The notes below the pieces were generated by a model. That model made no database searches and had not been told where the DNA came from. It was given only the letters and a program-made list of their open reading frames with translations. DNA of 64,000 nt from Exophiala sp. HKRS030 (taxonomy: Eukaryota > Ascomycota > Eurotiomycetes > Chaetothyriales > Herpotrichiellaceae): positions 1-64,000 of the forward strand of contig JAHWDD010000019.1 of assembly GCA_023897205.1 (NCBI GenBank), given 5' to 3'. This document shows positions 1 to 11,302 of the stretch, piece after piece (position 1 is the first letter of the stretch; each line of letters begins with the position of its first letter). The translations under genes and the position numbers were made by a program.

Positions 1-293
1 GACTCTCGGGTGCCGTTCGTCCAGCCAATGACAACCTTGACATATTCTCACGCTTAAACGGCTAAACGGTGCGAGGCAAAAGAGCACATCCACCTCCGCA
101 TCTTCAGACCAGAACCGGAGATCCAGGAATCATTACGCGGAGAGGAAAACAACATATGATGACGGACGCTGGCTCGTCTTTCTCGTGCAGACGTAGCCTT
201 CGTCCTTATCAAAGCCACTTGGTTGGAAGCCTTTTTCGACCGCATCAACGACCTCTCCCTGTCTAATCCGGCCTTTGTCCATCGAGTTTGACC
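1..293. other. Left-edge intergenic / 5' region of the sugar transporter
   Basis: No convincing gene is visible here. The short open frames on both strands overlap each other and match no family I know. The stretch lies directly upstream of the transporter start codon at 294, so it should contain that gene's promoter and 5' leader. I see no clear TATA box. Confidence 0.4.
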
Positions 294-2171
294 ATGGGGT
301 TGCAATCTTGGAAGAACTTCTCTGGGCCCACGGTCCTTCTCTGGTCAGATTTGCTTGAATTTCTGCGTTTCTCATCAATCTGTTGACCGTTAATGTAGCA
401 TCAATGCCTTCTCAGGGCTTGGAATCTTCTATGAAGGCTACAATCAGGGGGTGATGGGGGTAAATCGGCCCATACCACACATCAAGAGCTCATTCTAACG
501 TCATGGCAGGGTGTGCTCAGCTCCCCGGATGCCATCCGGATCACCGACATCGGTAAGGATGGTGTCATCACAAATTCGACCAAGGACGGTGGCCTTGTGT
601 CCATCTACTACCTCGGTGCCCTCGTTGGCTGTCTCTGGGGCGGGAGCATCAGCGACAAGCATGGTCGAAAGATCGCTGTCTTCCTTGGTACTTTCTGGGG
701 GATAATTGGGACCGCACTTTTGACCGCAGCTCAGAACACCAGTAAGCTCACCCCGAAAGCACTTGAGGAATTGATTACTCATATTCCTAGATTGGTTTCT
801 TTGCGCTCGTCTCATTGCTGGAGTCGGCGCCGGCCACCTGATCAACGTCGTTCCTTGCTGGGCTTCGGAACTTGCTCCTTCACATACACGTGGCAAGTCT
901 GTCTGTCTTCTTTTCCTGGCCAACTATATCGGTATTGCCGTAGCGTACTGGATAGCTTTCGGCGTCAGCTACGTGAATGGCGGTCAAGGGGGCTTCAGGT
1001 GGCGATTCCCCATTGGCTTCAATCTGATCCCTGTTTTGATCCTCTCCCTCACCATCTGGTTCTTCCCAGAGTCTCCTCGTTGGCTGATCAAGCAAGATCG
1101 CCACGAGGAAGCCTTGGAGATCCTGCAGAAGCTGCGAGAGGATTCGGCCAAGAGGGACGTGACGCCTCAAGTTGCTGCAGAGTTCGGCGAGATACGCAGA
1201 GTCATTGCCTCGGAGACACAACATGCCACCCGTGACTCACTCTGGGCCATGCCTTTCGGCTATCAGTCTGGGAAATTGCACTACGGTCGACGAGTTGCTC
1301 TCGCTTTTTGTATTCAGATCATGATGGAATGGTGAGTGCAATGGAATAACCCCAGTCCCATCCACACCGGACTCATATACAGCAACAGGGGCGGAATCAC
1401 CGCAGTCGTCATGTACGGTCCGACAGTCCTCGCCCAAGCGGGTTGGAGCGCGCACAAAATCGGCTGGATCTCCGCTCTGAACAACACTTTCGGCATCGCC
1501 GGCACATACCTCTGCGCCCTACTCATCGACCGCGTTGGCCGGCGCATGATGCTCTACGTGGGCAGCATCGGATGCGCCGCGTCCATGTTCATCGCCGGCG
1601 GGTTTGCGAAGCTAGTACAAGACCACCCAGAGAACAAGACAGGCTATGGCATCGGCTGTACCGTGTTCCTCTTCCTCTTTACCGCCTTCTTCTCATCAAC
1701 CTGGCTGATGGTAACTTGGATCTGTACGTCCCCTGCCCTCATTTTTCCCCTTCAATCCTAACCTTCTAACGCGCTTCCCCCGTCCCAGACCCGACAGAAA
1801 TCTTTCCGACCTCCACCCGTGCCAAAGGCAACTCCTTTGCCGTCGCTGGCTTCGCCATCGGCTGCGCCTGGACTACCCTCGTCAACCCCATCATGTTCCA
1901 ACGCATCACGTACAACACCTTCTGGATCTTTGGGAGCCTGAATCTGATCTACCCTGTGCTGATCTGGGCTTTCTACCCCGAGACGGCGAAGCGGACGTTA
2001 GAGACGATGGATTTCCTGTTCGCCAGCCGGAGCCCCTTCGCGTGGGAAGAGGAGAAGGAGTTGGAGAAGCTGTATACTGTGTTTGGGGACAAGTTGACCA
2101 TGGAGGCTGTCGAGGACGACCATCACAGGGCTGCGAAGGAGAAGGACGTGGAGGTGGTGAGTGCTGAGTGA
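294..2171 (+). CDS. MFS sugar transporter, six exons
   Basis: Plasma-membrane major facilitator of the fungal sugar porter family; it should import a hexose or related polyol by proton symport. I place the start at 294 (ACCATGG context). Exons are 294-343, 399-459, 510-741, 791-1331, 1389-1723 and 1789-2171, giving 533 aa, the usual length for the family. Diagnostic motifs in order are GLGIFYEGYNQGVMG at the end of the first membrane segment, a loop with SDKHGRK, then PESPRWL before the central loop, DRVGRRM in the second half, YPTEIFPTSTRAKG, and YPETAKRTLE near the C-terminus. The hydrophobic segments between them are intact. All five introns are 49-65 nt with GT/AG borders. Family assignment is firm; the substrate cannot be told from the sequence. 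A fragment of a related transporter lies 1.6 kb downstream on the other strand. Confidence 0.93.
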
Positions 2172-3762
2172 GACAAGGTGTGACGGCTGGGATAGTACGA
2201 GAGGAGAAACTATGTTGACTCAATTAATTTGGATCTTGAACGACTCGAATTGGTAAAGTTATCGTCCGACAAGCTGCTTCAAACACTCCTACCGCCCTTC
2301 CCAATGTCGCATCCAATCTGACAATTTCGTAAAGCGAACCAACAGGTATAGTCTAACCTAAACAACACTTGGGGTCTGATTCCAGAACAAGTAGAGAGGG
2401 CTTGATACTGAAGTGTATGCAGTGTAGATAATCTCAACGACCCTCGTTCAGCGAGGTCCGTCGCTCACTGCGCCTCCTTCTTAGCTGTCAGAGGAACTTC
2501 CCGTACACTGTTTCATTGTCGCCGTCGCCGTCGCCGTCGCTGTTGGAATGTGTTGGTCCTGCACCACGATCGGCGTCACGTGACATGGAGCCTAGTCACG
2601 GTCTGAGAGCTGAGATACCGTCTTGACAGGGCCGCAGCCAGGTTGAGCCCGCATGCAGGCCTCGATGAGAATTGTAGCATTGTACACGCTTTCAGTACAG
2701 CCGGTATAGGTTGGCGTAAGTTGTGGCGAAGACCGGGACATGGTGATTGAGTGGTATCGGACGCCGAAGATCACAGAGAACGACGACTTTGTCGTTTACA
2801 TGGACTGTATCGAGGCCTTGGACGTGTGGGATTTGTCTTTAACAAGGAAGGACACACAAAGGCCGTGCAATATGCGAAATGTGACCTGTCGACCTGCCAA
2901 TGCACATCAGACTGATCTAAGCGTAGCACTGCAGTCTTGGCTTGTTCAAACCCCGGAAAGGGGTGAGCATTGAGGTGAGCCAGCAAGCTCGTATTCACGG
3001 CTGGGATCAGTATCGTTAGCATCAGCAAATATGCCACTCAGCAGACACGACTGTATGCCACTGAAGAAACTTTCGAGCTTCAACAAGCCCAGTAGGCGTC
3101 TGAGTGTTGTTGTCATGGCTGCCGTGGAAGTCATGCAACGGAACGGAAACGACCGATGACGAAGCAGCTGCCGGTGCTGAACAGCATACTCCGGCAGCTT
3201 GACATGGCGCATACCCACACGATCATGTCCTCATGTCAAGAATGACACGTATTGAGCAACCCAGGCATGGCATGAGCGTGATGCATTACAGGACAATTAA
3301 ACAGTGCATCAAAGCATGCTCACGATAAGATAGACAACACCTCTTGAACACTTTGCGCACCTCTTCGCGCCGAGACAGATGATCGACTCGAATGTGATGG
3401 AGCGGAATGACAGCAAAGTCGAAAAGGAGTGGGTAGACTAGAAATGAGACCAGTCTGGTGTTGAGTTCAGGGTCTCTGCGCCCGGACAAGGTCTGAGTCG
3501 CACTATCAGCTTCCTCTTGGTGCAATGATGAATGTGTCTCGGTCAGAGCGCCACGATGGATGAGCGTTTGAAGAGGATGACAACACGACGGCGTGAGAAA
3601 GAGAGCGACTACAACAAAAAGAAAGCTTACTTATTAAGGCAGGGCGAGGCTATGACACTATATTACCAACAACCACTTTCTGTGAGTAGTGATTTTTGTG
3701 TACTGGTAGTAGCGACTCAGGACACAGGTGGAACAGAATCTCTATCATCCTACACCCGTCAT
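2172..3762. other. Intergenic, no gene recognised
   Basis: About 1.6 kb between the transporter and the transporter fragment. It carries a short GTCGCC hexamer run of about four units near 2519-2541. The open frames are short, overlap on both strands and match no family I know. Confidence 0.4.
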
Positions 3763-4085
3763 TTACGCCTTGGAAACACTATGCATCACAACTCGGGATG
3801 CACCTCCTTTTTCGCTATCGTCAGGTGCCGCAGAGGCCCAAACCTTAGCATCTTTTTCTCTTATCGACGCGTCAACCTCATCAAGTAAACGCCTTTCTGC
3901 CATAGCAGAATTGCCCCCTGCCTCTTGGACCCTCCTGTTATACTCCTTCTCGTTGGCACTGACAAGGAGCGAAGGCGAAGCAAAGAATAAATTGATCTCT
4001 TCGAGGCTTCGGCCGCGGGTCTCGGGGTAGAGGAACCAGACAGCAGGGAGAGCAACTTTAGTAGGGCTTAGTATATGTGCTAATG
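3763..4085 (-). pseudogene. C-terminal fragment of a second MFS sugar transporter
   Basis: Read on the minus strand from about 4085, the frame runs through VALPAVWFLYPETRGRSLEE and then INLFFAS to a stop at 3765-3763. PETRGRSLEE is the conserved end of the last membrane segment and C-terminal tail of fungal sugar porters. An acidic and polar tail of about 80 residues follows, as in intact members. Upstream the frame hits a stop at a TTTAG that could have been a splice acceptor, and none of the preceding eleven membrane segments is visible before 4.9 kb. I therefore call it a truncated relic. It is on the opposite strand to the intact transporter and differs from it at this region, so it is not a recent copy. 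Confidence 0.75.
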
Positions 4086-4945
4086 GCTAAAGTCTCGACA
4101 GTGTGAGCATGCTTACTGAGACATGGAATTTTCTCTGGTTTCGAGGGAAAGTGTGACACAGACGTCCATGCGATCGACAAAACCATCACGTGCGATCATG
4201 ATCGTCACAAGCACTGCGCAGCTAGGTCAAGCGTATGATCTGCTTTCCTCACGCCGGATTAAGTGGAAGCCTAACTCCGGATAACCTCCCTAGGCGCGTA
4301 CCGATGGTGCTATTCGAGTTTGCTGCTTGTATGATAGCATACTGGCCCTCAACGGAAAGCGTCCATTATGAACGTTCAACTCAAGCTATCACTACTTCGA
4401 GATTCATGCTCGTCACTTCAGGATGCTGTGGCCGGACGGACGAAGGCCCCTCCTCAGTGGCTATCTTAGGCCGCACGGGCCACAACGAAGTTCACTGCAT
4501 TGTGGCCTGTGCACGCCAAGGACTGTTCAATGATATTGCAATCTTCGTCAGTCCCTACCATATTCGTTTCAATCGGAATGGTACACTAGTGCCGGAAGTG
4601 ATGCATGTTTGAAGCGCATGGTCCGCTACACCGAGCTCTGCCCGACACTCCAACACTGTGAAGATCAGCGTGAAAGTGGCAGCAGGATAAAAGCAATATA
4701 CTTGTTACAGTCACTCGCGAAGCCGGTGTTCAGATCAGCCTGCTTGGACCACTGCTGCGTTGTGCCGCTTCTCACCAGTGGGGTCGAAGGAAAACCCTCC
4801 CGACGATCGAAAGGTGTTCTTGAACACCGATCGGACAGTCTGCCGCAAAATCAAAGACCGCGATTCCCGCATTTGTGGAGTGACGCGTAGAGCGAGTGAG
4901 CCGCCAGCAAGGTAGAGTAAGCAATACTATAGAGGAATGATTCCA
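4086..4945. other. Intergenic, nothing recognised
   Basis: Two plus-strand frames (4235-4612 and 4609-4890) are open, but I see no family motif, domain or codon signal in them and do not call them genes. Near 4250-4285 the words CCGGATTA and CTCCGGATAA occur close together; such CGG-containing words can bind Zn2Cys6 regulators, but this is only suggestive. Confidence 0.35.
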
Positions 4946-6196
4946 TCAGTAGGTACAATGGCCACACCAGCCGCAATCATCCCCACTACAAGCGGTGAAG
5001 TCTTTGGCAGCATCGTCATCAGACGGCGAGATCGCCATGGTTCGAAATGGCAAGCTTGATATTGATTCAATGCCATCGGCCGTGGCCATCATCCGCTCGA
5101 GGGCGCTTGCAATCGACAAATCATTCTCAGAGGCATGATCTTCATTGCTATTGTCATAGTGCTGTGTGGAAGCTGATCCAAGGCTCCGACAATCGTCTGC
5201 ACCAATATTCACCCCCTGCAGTTGGTGCGTCATCTCAGTGACTTCATCTGCTGTCTGTCCTGGCTGGCGTTCGACTGCACTGACGGAAGTGGTATCCGGC
5301 AAGGGCAAGGTGAGAGCCGTTGCGGTGCCCCCAAGTCTGCAGCGTTCATTGAGTCCAGGCGAGCAGACCAAGCTCATAGGAAAATCGACAGGGGTCTGAT
5401 GACCGGTGCTGTTCCGTGTCAGCTCATTGCTTCTTGAGAGAGGGCCGTGAAGCTTCTACCGCTGCCAAGTGAAATTTGGGCCTAATGCCATGTGCTTTCC
5501 CTTGCCGTTGAAGTCGATGCTTTGTGAGAGTGCAACTCGGCATAGAGCTTCGGCACTGACCTGACCCACGAGATGAGCTGGGAGACGGGCAGCGTACACC
5601 TGTAGCAGGCGTGGCAATTTTAATACATCCCCGGCACAATATCTCTGCAGTACGACTGAGAGAGGTCGTCTCAAGAATACTTCGTATGTTCCTCCACGCT
5701 CGGGGGCGAACAGGCACACACCACTGTCTTTGCTTTTTTCCCACTCTTTTGCCTGTGCTATTGACAGGACTCGGCTTTCTGTGATGCATTTCGAAAGGCC
5801 CTTCAGGAAGCGACCACGCTTAGGGCGAGCGGCGAATTCGATTAGCTGGAGGTCAATGACTCCCTGAAGGCGGATATCGAAATGGCTGTAGAGAGCGTCC
5901 GAGTCATTGCGCATGTCGAAAAACACCTTAGCGTAGGTATCGGACTCAAGGATACCACCCAAAGTCTCGCCATCGTCTGTGGCTGCGGTAAATGCCTCTT
6001 TCTGCAGTACATGGATATCGATCAGGTACACCGCAGGATTTGGCGGCACGAGGACCTGCATGATCGCCACTGATACGTGGCGCGAGAGATTGATACCTTC
6101 TAGATCCACGAATATCAAGGACTTCCTGTCCATATGAGTGATTTCGTTGACCAGAGCGCGGATCAGGTCCATGGTGTCGATCCATTGTATGAACAT
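4946..6196 (-). CDS. DEDDy 3'-5' exonuclease-domain protein
   Basis: Predicted 3'-5' exonuclease of the RNase D/WRN fold. Two exons, 6196-5460 and 5408-4946, joined across a 51-nt intron (GTAGAA donor, CTGAC branch site, CAG acceptor), give 399 aa. The first 200 residues hold all three Exo motifs: FVDLEG with D31 and E33; FFDMRNDSDALYSHF with D100; and YCAGDVLKLP with Y186 and D190, the tyrosine form. The second exon adds an acidic, serine-rich tail ending in a CxxxxCGWCGHC cluster that could bind zinc. The ATG at 6196 is the first in frame; the frame stays open about 60 nt upstream to a TAG that could be a splice acceptor, so a further 5' exon is possible. Domain call firm; substrate (DNA or RNA) unknown. 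Confidence 0.85.
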
Positions 6197-6566
6197 GACT
6201 GACTCTGGCAGCTTGTCGTCGTATGGAGAAAGAGCTCCATAGTGATGCGCTGGCTCTGCCTAGATTGGTGAGAAAGGCTGGCTTCGGATCAGAAAGACAG
6301 TGGCTAGCTTTATAGCCTGCTTTCAGCAGCAGGAATTCATTGACTGGAATGTCAAACTCAGATGATGCATCAAGGAGCTTCCGATCCTGATGCCATGACA
6401 TCTCATACATCCATCGAGAAAGTAAGGAAGCTGAAAATACGCTACTGAGACCTATTTAGGACAGGCAATGTCATGTCAGGGAATGGCACCCGTTAGCTTC
6501 TCCAGTGCACCCTCGTCAATCGGAGAGCATACCAGACTATTGTGAAGGCCGGCGTCTGGTACGATC

Positions 6567-7074
6567 ATGAGTGGTGCAACGATGGGGCAGAGCTACTTTG
6601 CCGTCTTCGAAGATTTCAATCATGTTGAGACAGCCGCGTTGGTCGATGAGTTCCAACGGCTAGCTCAACATCAACACTGGAGACCAGGCAGTCGAACTTA
6701 TACGAAGCAACGCCAGAAGTGCTTCGAACAAGCATTCAACGAGCACTATAGCAAGCCGGAGACAACTCTACAGGGTTGGCAGGACCTCTGTCGAGAGCTT
6801 GCTATCCAGCCGCCACCGTCCTCAATTACACACTGCAAGAAGGCACGTCCCAGCGTCTATACCTGGGATGTTTACTGACAAAGTCCAGGAACTGTCGAAC
6901 GTCTTGGTGAACATCGTGGATATGATCGAAGCACGAAGGCTAGCCCTCCAACCCAAGACCTTCTCATCAAGATCTTCCCTCCGTCGCTACTCACGGAAGA
7001 CAGGCAAGATATTCAGCAAGAAGAAGGCCAAATCCAATGGCTATCTGGCTGTGCTACTGATACCAATATATTAA
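6567..7074 (+). CDS. Conserved fungal protein of unknown function, small basic
   Basis: I do not know a function. The first open frame (6567-6846) resembles a widespread fungal hypothetical family with the order VDEFQRLAQHQHW..PGSRTY, then LQGWQDLCREL, PPPSSITHCKKA, then VNIVDMIEARR and a lysine-rich TGKIFSKKKAK tail. The last two elements lie in another frame (6884-7074). A 37-nt intron at 6847-6883 (GT...AAG) restores the frame and the family motif CKKALQELSNVLVNIVD, giving 156 aa. That intron is shorter than any other in the window, so a frameshift is the alternative. Confidence 0.6.
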
Positions 7075-7163
7075 TTAGCCAGCCCATTACTCCAAAGAAC
7101 ATTGATCTTACCATACGAAGTACGGTGGAGCCTCACCCATCGGTTCGCGTGATCTATGAATAC

Positions 7164-8324
7164 TCAGAAGGGTGGCATCGGGATGTCACCGTCAATGCAA
7201 ATCTGGAGCATTGCATCACACTCGTCATCATTCAGATGTACGGTCTCGGCGTATTGGAGGTCGTCCATGACCATGGCATGATTATACGTCGTGGGAAACA
7301 TTTCGGTACGGTCCCACAGACGTTCTCTTTCAAACTGAACCAGCGTCTCACGGAGTTGAGCGTACGTCTGGGCCATTTCCGCAAGCTGTGTGTTTCGCAG
7401 ATGTCTGACGCCGGTATCGAATTTTCGCGTTGTCTTCGTCATGATACGGGTCCATCTGCAACGTCAGTCGCTTTTGGCTGAGAAGTAATAACCTCACTTA
7501 CGTGTCTTCAGCAAGGCTGATCCCGAGGGCTAAGGTAACCCCCTTACCTAGAGCCTGCTCTAAAGATCGATAGTAAGAACCTGAATCGATCATCTTCTTC
7601 ACGGTCTTGCATCGATCATCGAACAATTCACCATGAGTTTGTCCAGTCAATGCAATGGCGATATCTGTGGCAGATACCTGCGCAACTTGCTCCACCAACA
7701 AAATACAGGCGCACCGCTGTGCCATACGTGACTACACGTCACTGCGGCGCAGACTCACGTAACGGCTGACAATTTGTGCTTCTGGACTCAGGCCACCGAA
7801 TGCAGTGTGATTCACTGGCTCCCAGAAATATTGAGGATGTGCGAGCCAATGCTCGTGGTTTTGCTCCAGCGTGAGGCGCGTCTCGATGTCCGGTCCTGTG
7901 TACCGTAATATGGCCTGGTATTGACGGTCTTGCTTCGCGCCTTTCGGAGTGACCTTGAACGGTACGGCCTTTGCTATCTTGTTATCTGAACCCAGCACAT
8001 CGTACACTCTGTCTAGAAGCCAAGTGATCCTCTGAATCTTCTCAGCCTGTTCACGTTTAGCGAGTATAAGTACTGGTATGAAACTGAGACCTGTACCTGA
8101 ACGAGATCCCGATGAAGGAGATGCTCACATAGGATGGGGAAATCCATCTTAGAATCAGTATCTTGAACCTTGCACACCATGCAATGGTACTGCGTGGTAG
8201 CCTTATACTTCGGCCAAAGCGTGCCGAAATGTTCTCGGTCGATCATCAGGCGACAAAAGTGGAGAACCTGATCTACATCTGCAACAACGGCCTTCTCCAG
8301 ACGTGGGGTCATAGCTACTGGCAA
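7164..8324 (-). CDS. Unknown four-exon protein, 324 aa
   Basis: Not recognised. Four exons, 8324-8097, 8037-7759, 7677-7502 and 7455-7164, joined by 46-81-nt GT/AG introns, sum to 975 nt and give 324 aa with no internal stop, so the model looks sound. The first exon contains YHCMVCKVQDTD followed by CEHLLHRD, a CxxC...CxHxxxH arrangement that could bind zinc. The second contains a conserved-looking RYTGPDIETRLTLEQNHEHW stretch. The last is helical with an acidic end. It is convergent with the small basic gene at 6567 and divergent from the dsRNA-binding gene at 8572. Confidence 0.65.
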
Positions 8325-8571
8325 CCACGGCGTTAAGTGCAGATGGCGCAGTCTGTAGATGACAACACCACACGCTATTCGCTACACTTAAGTCCTCACG
8401 CGCCCAACTGAGGCGCCGCAAATTAGCGCGAACTCTAAATGGAGGGATGCAGCCCAGCTGGTCGGGGCCGTACTCGGCGACGCATGCGTTGGCGCTCTCA
8501 CTGCACCATGAGGAGAGGAGATTACTACGACTACATATATTTGTCGTAGATCACGACCAAAGTTTTGTGAA

Positions 8572-9340
8572 ATGTCGTATCTCGCAATGGCAACATCCGC
8601 TCCATCTACTACGGCTGACAGCCGCTCTTCCATGACCTACGATATGGGCTTTGGCGATTCAGATGACGATGATTTTTCGATGAATGGTGACCATGCCGAT
8701 CTGAACGTTGACTATTGGTTCGGTAAAAAGTACTTCGAATGCGTGATAGCCCAACACCTGCTCCATTCCGAGGCTTTCACGGGAGACATGGCGATGATTG
8801 ACGCAAGTTGGCCCTGTCCATCTGTCACATTTATGCTGACGAATCAAGCGTCAATGGACAACTACGCTGCATTCGTATCCATATCGGCAGGTGCTGCAAC
8901 GACTCTCTGGCATGAACGATGACAGCCACGACTTCATCGGTGACAGTAGCGCTGGTCATGCGTTCCATGCCCTGGTCACTGAAGTCGGACGGACCGTTCG
9001 GATAGGACCACGTGAAGGGCAAGCTAGACTACTGCAGAGACTGCGTCAGCCTCTCCCACGTCCGACTCGTGGCACCTCTGCCGGATATTGGCACAATCTT
9101 AATGATTCTGATGTTTTGCCGGGATCTGATCCTGGGAAGTTCGCGTCCGCTCTGAATGAGTACGGCCAGCAGCATGGTTTTGTTACCAGCTACGAATACG
9201 AGACCAGTCCTGGCAATATGCAGTGCATAGCAGTGGCACTATGTGGGGAAGAGACGTTCAGGGCTTCAGGGAGAAACAAGAAAGTGGCGCGTCATGCTGC
9301 AGCATATCATGCATGCCGGCATTTCGGCATCCGAGTGTGA
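8572..9340 (+). CDS. Protein with C-terminal double-stranded-RNA-binding domain
   Basis: The 3' part (about 8849-9340) ends with a good DRBM: KFASALNEYGQQHGF at the start of helix 1, YEYETSPGNMQCIAVAL strands, then GRNKKVARHAAAYHAC with the lysine-rich helix-2 face of RNA-binding members. The 5' part (from ATG 8572) is an acidic region with a GDSDDDD run. The two parts are in different frames. An acceptor at 8848 or 8890 is likely, but I could not find a convincing donor, so the join is unresolved, and the two parts could even be separate genes. The end lies only 185 bp before the deaminase gene on the same strand. Confidence 0.6.
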
Positions 9341-9525
9341 CAAACCCATGAGATTTTGATGAGCTATGTTGGTTAGGATGGGGTCTGGGAGAAAGTCGAG
9401 GGTCAACCCACTCCTTAGGCAGTTGAAAAATGTAATCCGCAAGCTACACTTCTACAAATCTCTAGCACACGCAGTAAAGAACCTCTTGAGTTTCAGACGT
9501 CACCATACCAGCTTAAGGTCTGCCC

Positions 9526-10895
9526 ATGGCGACTACTCACAGCCGGAGAATGGAGATGGTTCTTGGTGAATACGTTGCATTGCTTAGCTTCCTTGATCCA
9601 CCAACAACCCCTGATACGAAGACCAAGTCTCAGATCAAGCGTCCCCTATCCAGGACTTCAGGACAGAAATTTCTCGACCATCTCTCTTGGCTCTGTGATC
9701 CATTGCCTCGAGGAAGGACAGTTGCTTCGATCGCTGTGCAGGGTTCTTCCAGCGGGTCAAATTTCTGGATCGCAAGCAACAATGGCAGTTCTCGGGGAGT
9801 GAAGAAGCATCTTCAGTGGCTGCTTGGAAGACTTCGGCAGCTCGTCGATGGATCTGAAACAAGGGAGGTTGTATGCAAAGAGATTTTTCGGAAGTCGGTC
9901 AATTTCAGTCGTGAACGAGTTCGAAACTATCTTGAACAATTAAAGACGATTGCTTCTCACTGCTTACTGCTTCAAGAGACCAATGAGAGAGGTAAAGACT
10001 GCCTGCAGCTCAGACCGCATCCGCTGAATAGCATTCAGATCGCCAGCTGTCTAAGGACATTTCCGAGATCCTGCAATCATATGACGAGCACGAACGACTA
10101 TGCACGCTAGCATTCTGCTTCCGAAAAACGGCAGCATCACAAACATTACGGATAAGGGCTACAGCATCCGGGCCTAATGGTAGTTGGCAACTCTTGCGGC
10201 ACTATGTTGGCAGACTTGGGTCATGGTGGAAAGCTACACTGGTTGTGACCATGGAAGCAAACGAGATCTCAGACATACTGCGCAACGCAACGGTGCAGGT
10301 CGTTCGTTATGCAGGAATTGTGACGCAAGGGCAACGTGAGCCCACGAGAAGTCTTGATGAAGTCCTTGGGTCACTGACCTCGGTCAATAATCCTAATCTT
10401 CCGGCATCGGCAAAGCATGTAATGCAGCACCGTTGGGGCTTCGATGTGGACAAGAAGTTCATGGAGCGACTGAAACATCGGCAGAAGCAGCAGTGCTTCC
10501 ACGCGGAAGCTGTGATGCTCGCCCACTTTCACCGCCGAGAGTTTCGTTTCACACAATCACTGCCATATATTGGTTGCAGCAAACCCTCGTGTTATTGCTG
10601 CGAGCTGTATGCTGAGTTACATCCTCTCATTACAGCTCCTAGGGAAAGCCATGGCAACGCTTGGGTCAAATGGGCTCTACCTTGCCCGGCACGAGCCAGA
10701 CGTGGGCGGTATTGTCAAGCCTGCACATGCATACTCGAAAAGATGTTGCGATGTGTTCGCAAGGAGATTCGCCGGAGAATCCTTGCAGAGAGTAGCGGAG
10801 TTCATGGCCGACCTGAATCCACCACCAACATGTCGAGCGTGGTAATGTTGGGGTTTGTCGATCATGAATTCCGCAACAATAGCCGTGCAACATAA
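9526..10895 (+). CDS. OTT_1508-like deaminase
   Basis: Zinc-dependent deaminase-fold protein of the OTT_1508 family, a group of fungal and bacterial proteins related to nucleic-acid deaminases and some bacterial toxins. Exons 9526-9991 and 10039-10895, with a 47-nt intron (GTAAAG donor, GCTGAATAG branch region, CAG acceptor), give 440 aa. The active-site signature is complete: HAE at residues 310-312 in CFHAEAVMLAHF, then the fungal-type IGCSKPSCYCC at 334-343, which supplies the zinc-binding cysteines. The N-terminal 200 residues are helical and match the usual accessory region. The substrate is unknown. It lies between a dsRNA-binding gene and a TPD-motif gene on the same strand. Confidence 0.85.
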
Positions 10896-11302
10896 AAAAT
10901 GCTCATGTGGACAACGCCGATGCACTTACGTGATAATGGTCTCCTGTGCCGCTAACTCGAATGACGGATCCGGATCTTGTGCATTAGGTGCCGACAGCCG
11001 ATTCGAAAGTCAACAAGCAACAGGCATAGGAGGGTGCTACAAGGCATCTACTTTGCGAAAATGACGCATTGTTCTGTGACGGTTGTCACAAGCTCACGGA
11101 GAAGCCAAGACCGGCACGGTAGACCTCGTGTCATGTAACTATTGGACGACTGTGAAGCACTGTTGTTATACGACATCTGTGTTACGTGGGCGCTCATGCA
11201 TATCGGGCAGATGGCTTTATCTCATCGGCAGTTCCCCGTGCAGAACGAACTCTCACTCTGGGCTAATTCTCTTCATGCGACTTGCGCACTTATTCTTCCA
11301 AA
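10896..11302. other. Intergenic between deaminase and zinc-finger gene
   Basis: About 400 bp with no gene seen. A short frame at 11083-11424 overlaps the next gene in another frame and looks like a shadow of it. This should hold the promoter of the zinc-finger gene. Confidence 0.35.

Noticed and set aside
4235..4890. Two adjacent plus-strand ORFs
   Set aside because: No motif, no splice logic and an unlikely composition; treated as chance.
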